From contig CAIQND010000532.1 in assembly GCA_903873045.1 (NCBI GenBank), forward strand, positions 1 through 7,719: a DNA stretch of 7,719 nt, written 5' to 3'. Shown here in pieces: positions 6,335 to 7,719 of this stretch. The notes under the pieces are model-generated. The model had not been told where the DNA came from, did not search any database, and was given only the letters and a program-made list of their open reading frames with translations. The position numbers were made by a program, and so were the translations under genes. This DNA is from an uncultured Methylococcaceae bacterium (lineage in GTDB: Bacteria > Pseudomonadota > Gammaproteobacteria > Methylococcales > Methylomonadaceae). Position 1 is the stretch's first letter. Each line of letters opens with the position of its first letter.

Positions 6335-7177
6335 ATGAATCTATCGCTGCTGACACTTAATCTTCATACTTATCAAGAACATCCCCGACATTGTTCTTTT
6401 GACACCCTACATCAACATGAGCGCGAGGTAGATATTATCGCGGAAGCCATTGCGCATTTAGCTATAGATGTCGTATGTTTTCAGGAGGTGGGCGAATATA
6501 TGCACGACCCCATCACGACTCCTTATGGCGAATCGCCATCCAACATGGCTTTTCGAATTTGCAATAAATTGCGTCAATGGGGGCATTGGTATCATATTCA
6601 TCAAGACTGGAGTCATATTGGCTTTGATCGTTGGCGAGAAGGCACCGCCATCATGAGCCGCTATCCGATGCTGCACAATTATTCGGCTTATGTTTCTACA
6701 GATCATCGCAAAGACAACTATATGTCCCGAAATGTTACCGTGTCATGCATCAATGTTCCGTGGTTCGGCTTACTGCATATCGCCAATGTGCATTTAAGTT
6801 GGGGACATCATGGTTTTTATGAAGAATACCATAACCTCCAAAAACTGATCCGCTCACGTTTTCATTTTGGTGTCAGAGGCGATTTAATGATTGGCGACTT
6901 TAACTCGCCGGCAGGAGAAAATACCTATAACCATATCGTAGGCAATCGGGAATATGTGGATCAATTTCACGAATTACATCCCTACCGTTTTTACGAACCC
7001 AGCTATCATGGTCAAATAGACGGCTGGAAAAACAGCCCGCCCAAACGCATTGATTACATCTTCAAGCGCAATGGTAATCCGATTAAAATCAATTCCATGG
7101 AAGTCATCTTTAACGGCCATTTTTATCCCATCGTTTCCGATCATTTTGGATACTTGGCAAAATTCGAAATGTTTTAA
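6335..7177 (+). CDS. Endonuclease/exonuclease/phosphatase family hydrolase
   Basis: A metal-dependent phosphoesterase of the EEP (DNase I-like) fold, 280 residues from this start. The motifs are complete: Asn9 in TLNLH, Glu51 in CFQEV, GTAIMSRYP (103-111), His153 in NVHLSWG, Asp188 and Asn190 in GDFNS, Asp240 in RIDYIF, and the terminal Asp269-His270 in SDHFG. The start is placed at 6335 because the beta-strand LSLLTLNLH that opens this fold begins two residues later. The in-frame ORF extends back to 6179, but those 52 codons lie in the inverted-repeat element at 6192-6304. No Shine-Dalgarno is evident. The short form and the DGW...KRIDYIF ending recall maltose-6'-phosphate phosphatase (MapP)-like members, so a sugar-phosphate or other small phosphoester is as likely a substrate as nucleic acid. 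No signal peptide is visible, so it is probably cytoplasmic. Confidence 0.88.
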   Translation: MNLSLLTLNLHTYQEHPRHCSFDTLHQHEREVDIIAEAIAHLAIDVVCFQEVGEYMHDPITTPYGESPSNMAFRICNKLRQWGHWYHIHQDWSHIGFDRWREGTAIMSRYPMLHNYSAYVSTDHRKDNYMSRNVTVSCINVPWFGLLHIANVHLSWGHHGFYEEYHNLQKLIRSRFHFGVRGDLMIGDFNSPAGENTYNHIVGNREYVDQFHELHPYRFYEPSYHGQIDGWKNSPPKRIDYIFKRNGNPIKINSMEVIFNGHFYPIVSDHFGYLAKFEMF

Positions 7178-7383
7178 GGGTGTCCTTCACCCCCCGATTT
7201 CACTACGTTTTATCTAGGCTAACCGTTTAATTTTACATAAATTTTAGAAAAGTCAAATTGATGGTTTCCGAATTAAAGCCTTTTAAAGAAACAGACTCTT
7301 CCCATAAAATAAATAATATTGCTATTCTTGGAAATCATTTTATATTGATAATGTGTTAAATTTTTATTACTTAGGCAGATTAT
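7178..7383. other. AT-rich intergenic spacer
   Basis: These 206 bases separate the phosphoesterase gene from the exported-protein gene. Right after the stop is a 5-bp hairpin, GGGTG...CACCC (7178-7192), without a T tract. It is too weak to call a terminator. The 3' half is very AT-rich and should contain the promoter of the gene at 7384. TTGATA at 7345-7350 is a possible -35, but no convincing -10 goes with it. Confidence 0.4.
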
Positions 7384-7719
7384 ATGAAATCAAATTACAT
7401 CTCAGTAAAACGTTCTTTTTCAGTATTATCGATTGCTATTTTAGCAACACTATTCATTAATCCAGTCGCCTCTGCAAGCGATAACGAAACTCAGTGTTTT
7501 AATGACGTTCAGGGAAAAATACCTTGGTCAGAGGACAAACTTAATTGGGAGCCAGAAAATGTAAAACAGCTCTGCAAAGGCACCACTAAACCATCTGAAC
7601 CAGGCAAATGTTTTCTGAGCGTCAAGTCAGATAAAGTGGAATGGGCTAAAGGCAATAAAGATTGGGAGTGGAAAAATATCATTAATCTCTGCTCAGGAAC
7701 CAGTGATGCCAAGGCTAGA
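7384..7719 (+). CDS. Exported protein with Cys/Trp repeats, C-terminus beyond window
   Basis: 112 codons are visible and the frame is still open at the edge. Residues 1-31 are a Sec-type signal peptide: basic start (KSNYISVKR), hydrophobic core (12-25) and an ASA site, with cleavage likely after Ala31. The mature part holds two copies of a module of about 30 residues: Cys-Phe, Trp, Trp, Asn, then Leu-Cys-x-Gly-Thr. Copy 1 runs C38-T67 (CF38-39, W48, W55, N59, LC63-64, GT66-67). Copy 2 runs C76-T106 (CF76-77, W87, W94, N98, LC102-103, GT105-106). The two Cys of each copy probably form a disulfide after export to the periplasm or outside. The start has AGG (7373-7375) eight bases upstream. It is separated from the phosphoesterase gene by 206 bases and is probably transcribed alone. 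The family is not recognised, and more copies may follow. Confidence 0.8.
   Translation, partial: MKSNYISVKRSFSVLSIAILATLFINPVASASDNETQCFNDVQGKIPWSEDKLNWEPENVKQLCKGTTKPSEPGKCFLSVKSDKVEWAKGNKDWEWKNIINLCSGTSDAKAR

Noticed and set aside
7178..7192. Hairpin GGGTG/CACCC just after the EEP hydrolase stop, as a terminator
   Set aside because: The stem is only 5 bp and no T run follows it.

Overview
The window looks like chromosomal DNA of a gammaproteobacterium. The evidence is moderate GC, compact protein-coding operons, REP/BIME-type palindromes and several small palindromic repeat families. The mix is reminiscent of Methylococcales (methanotrophs), but that placement is an impression and not a demonstrated assignment. 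No rRNA, tRNA, CRISPR array, phage gene or complete insertion sequence was seen.

Layout. (1) Positions 1-1133, minus strand: a nearly complete fold-type-III PLP decarboxylase (ornithine/lysine decarboxylase family), cut at its C-terminus by the window edge. (2) 1134-2046: a roughly 900-base gene-free stretch. It holds a stem-loop (1560-1584), a 107-bp palindromic element (1591-1697), a REP-like remnant (near 1701) and a 103-bp MITE-like element with terminal inverted repeats and an apparent 8-bp target duplication (1939-2041). (3) 2047-2403: two weakly supported small ORFs on opposite strands, which overlap. (4) 2570-6031: a probable two-gene operon with a 9-bp gap. It encodes an unusual 629-residue pyruvate-kinase-like protein and a GNAT acetyltransferase/nitrilase-superfamily fusion. 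(5) 6032-6334: a BIME (two inverted REP units with GTAG ends), then a second inverted-repeat element with 18-bp arms. (6) 6335-7177: an endonuclease/exonuclease/phosphatase-fold hydrolase, whose start should be moved downstream of the longest ORF because the upstream part lies in the repeat. (7) 7384 to the end: the start of an exported protein built from a Cys/Trp repeat of about 30 residues.

How the genes may work together. The decarboxylase makes polyamines (putrescine/cadaverine) and is divergent from the other genes. The kinase-like and GNAT-nitrilase genes are tightly coupled and probably co-transcribed. Their shared substrate cannot be read from the sequence. The most notable points are the atypical architecture of the pyruvate-kinase homologue (N-terminal extension, apparently doubled B domain, no C-terminal regulatory domain, altered metal-site residues), its pairing with an uncharacterised acyltransferase-amidohydrolase fusion, the repeat-built secreted protein, and four distinct palindromic repeat families in about 5 kb.
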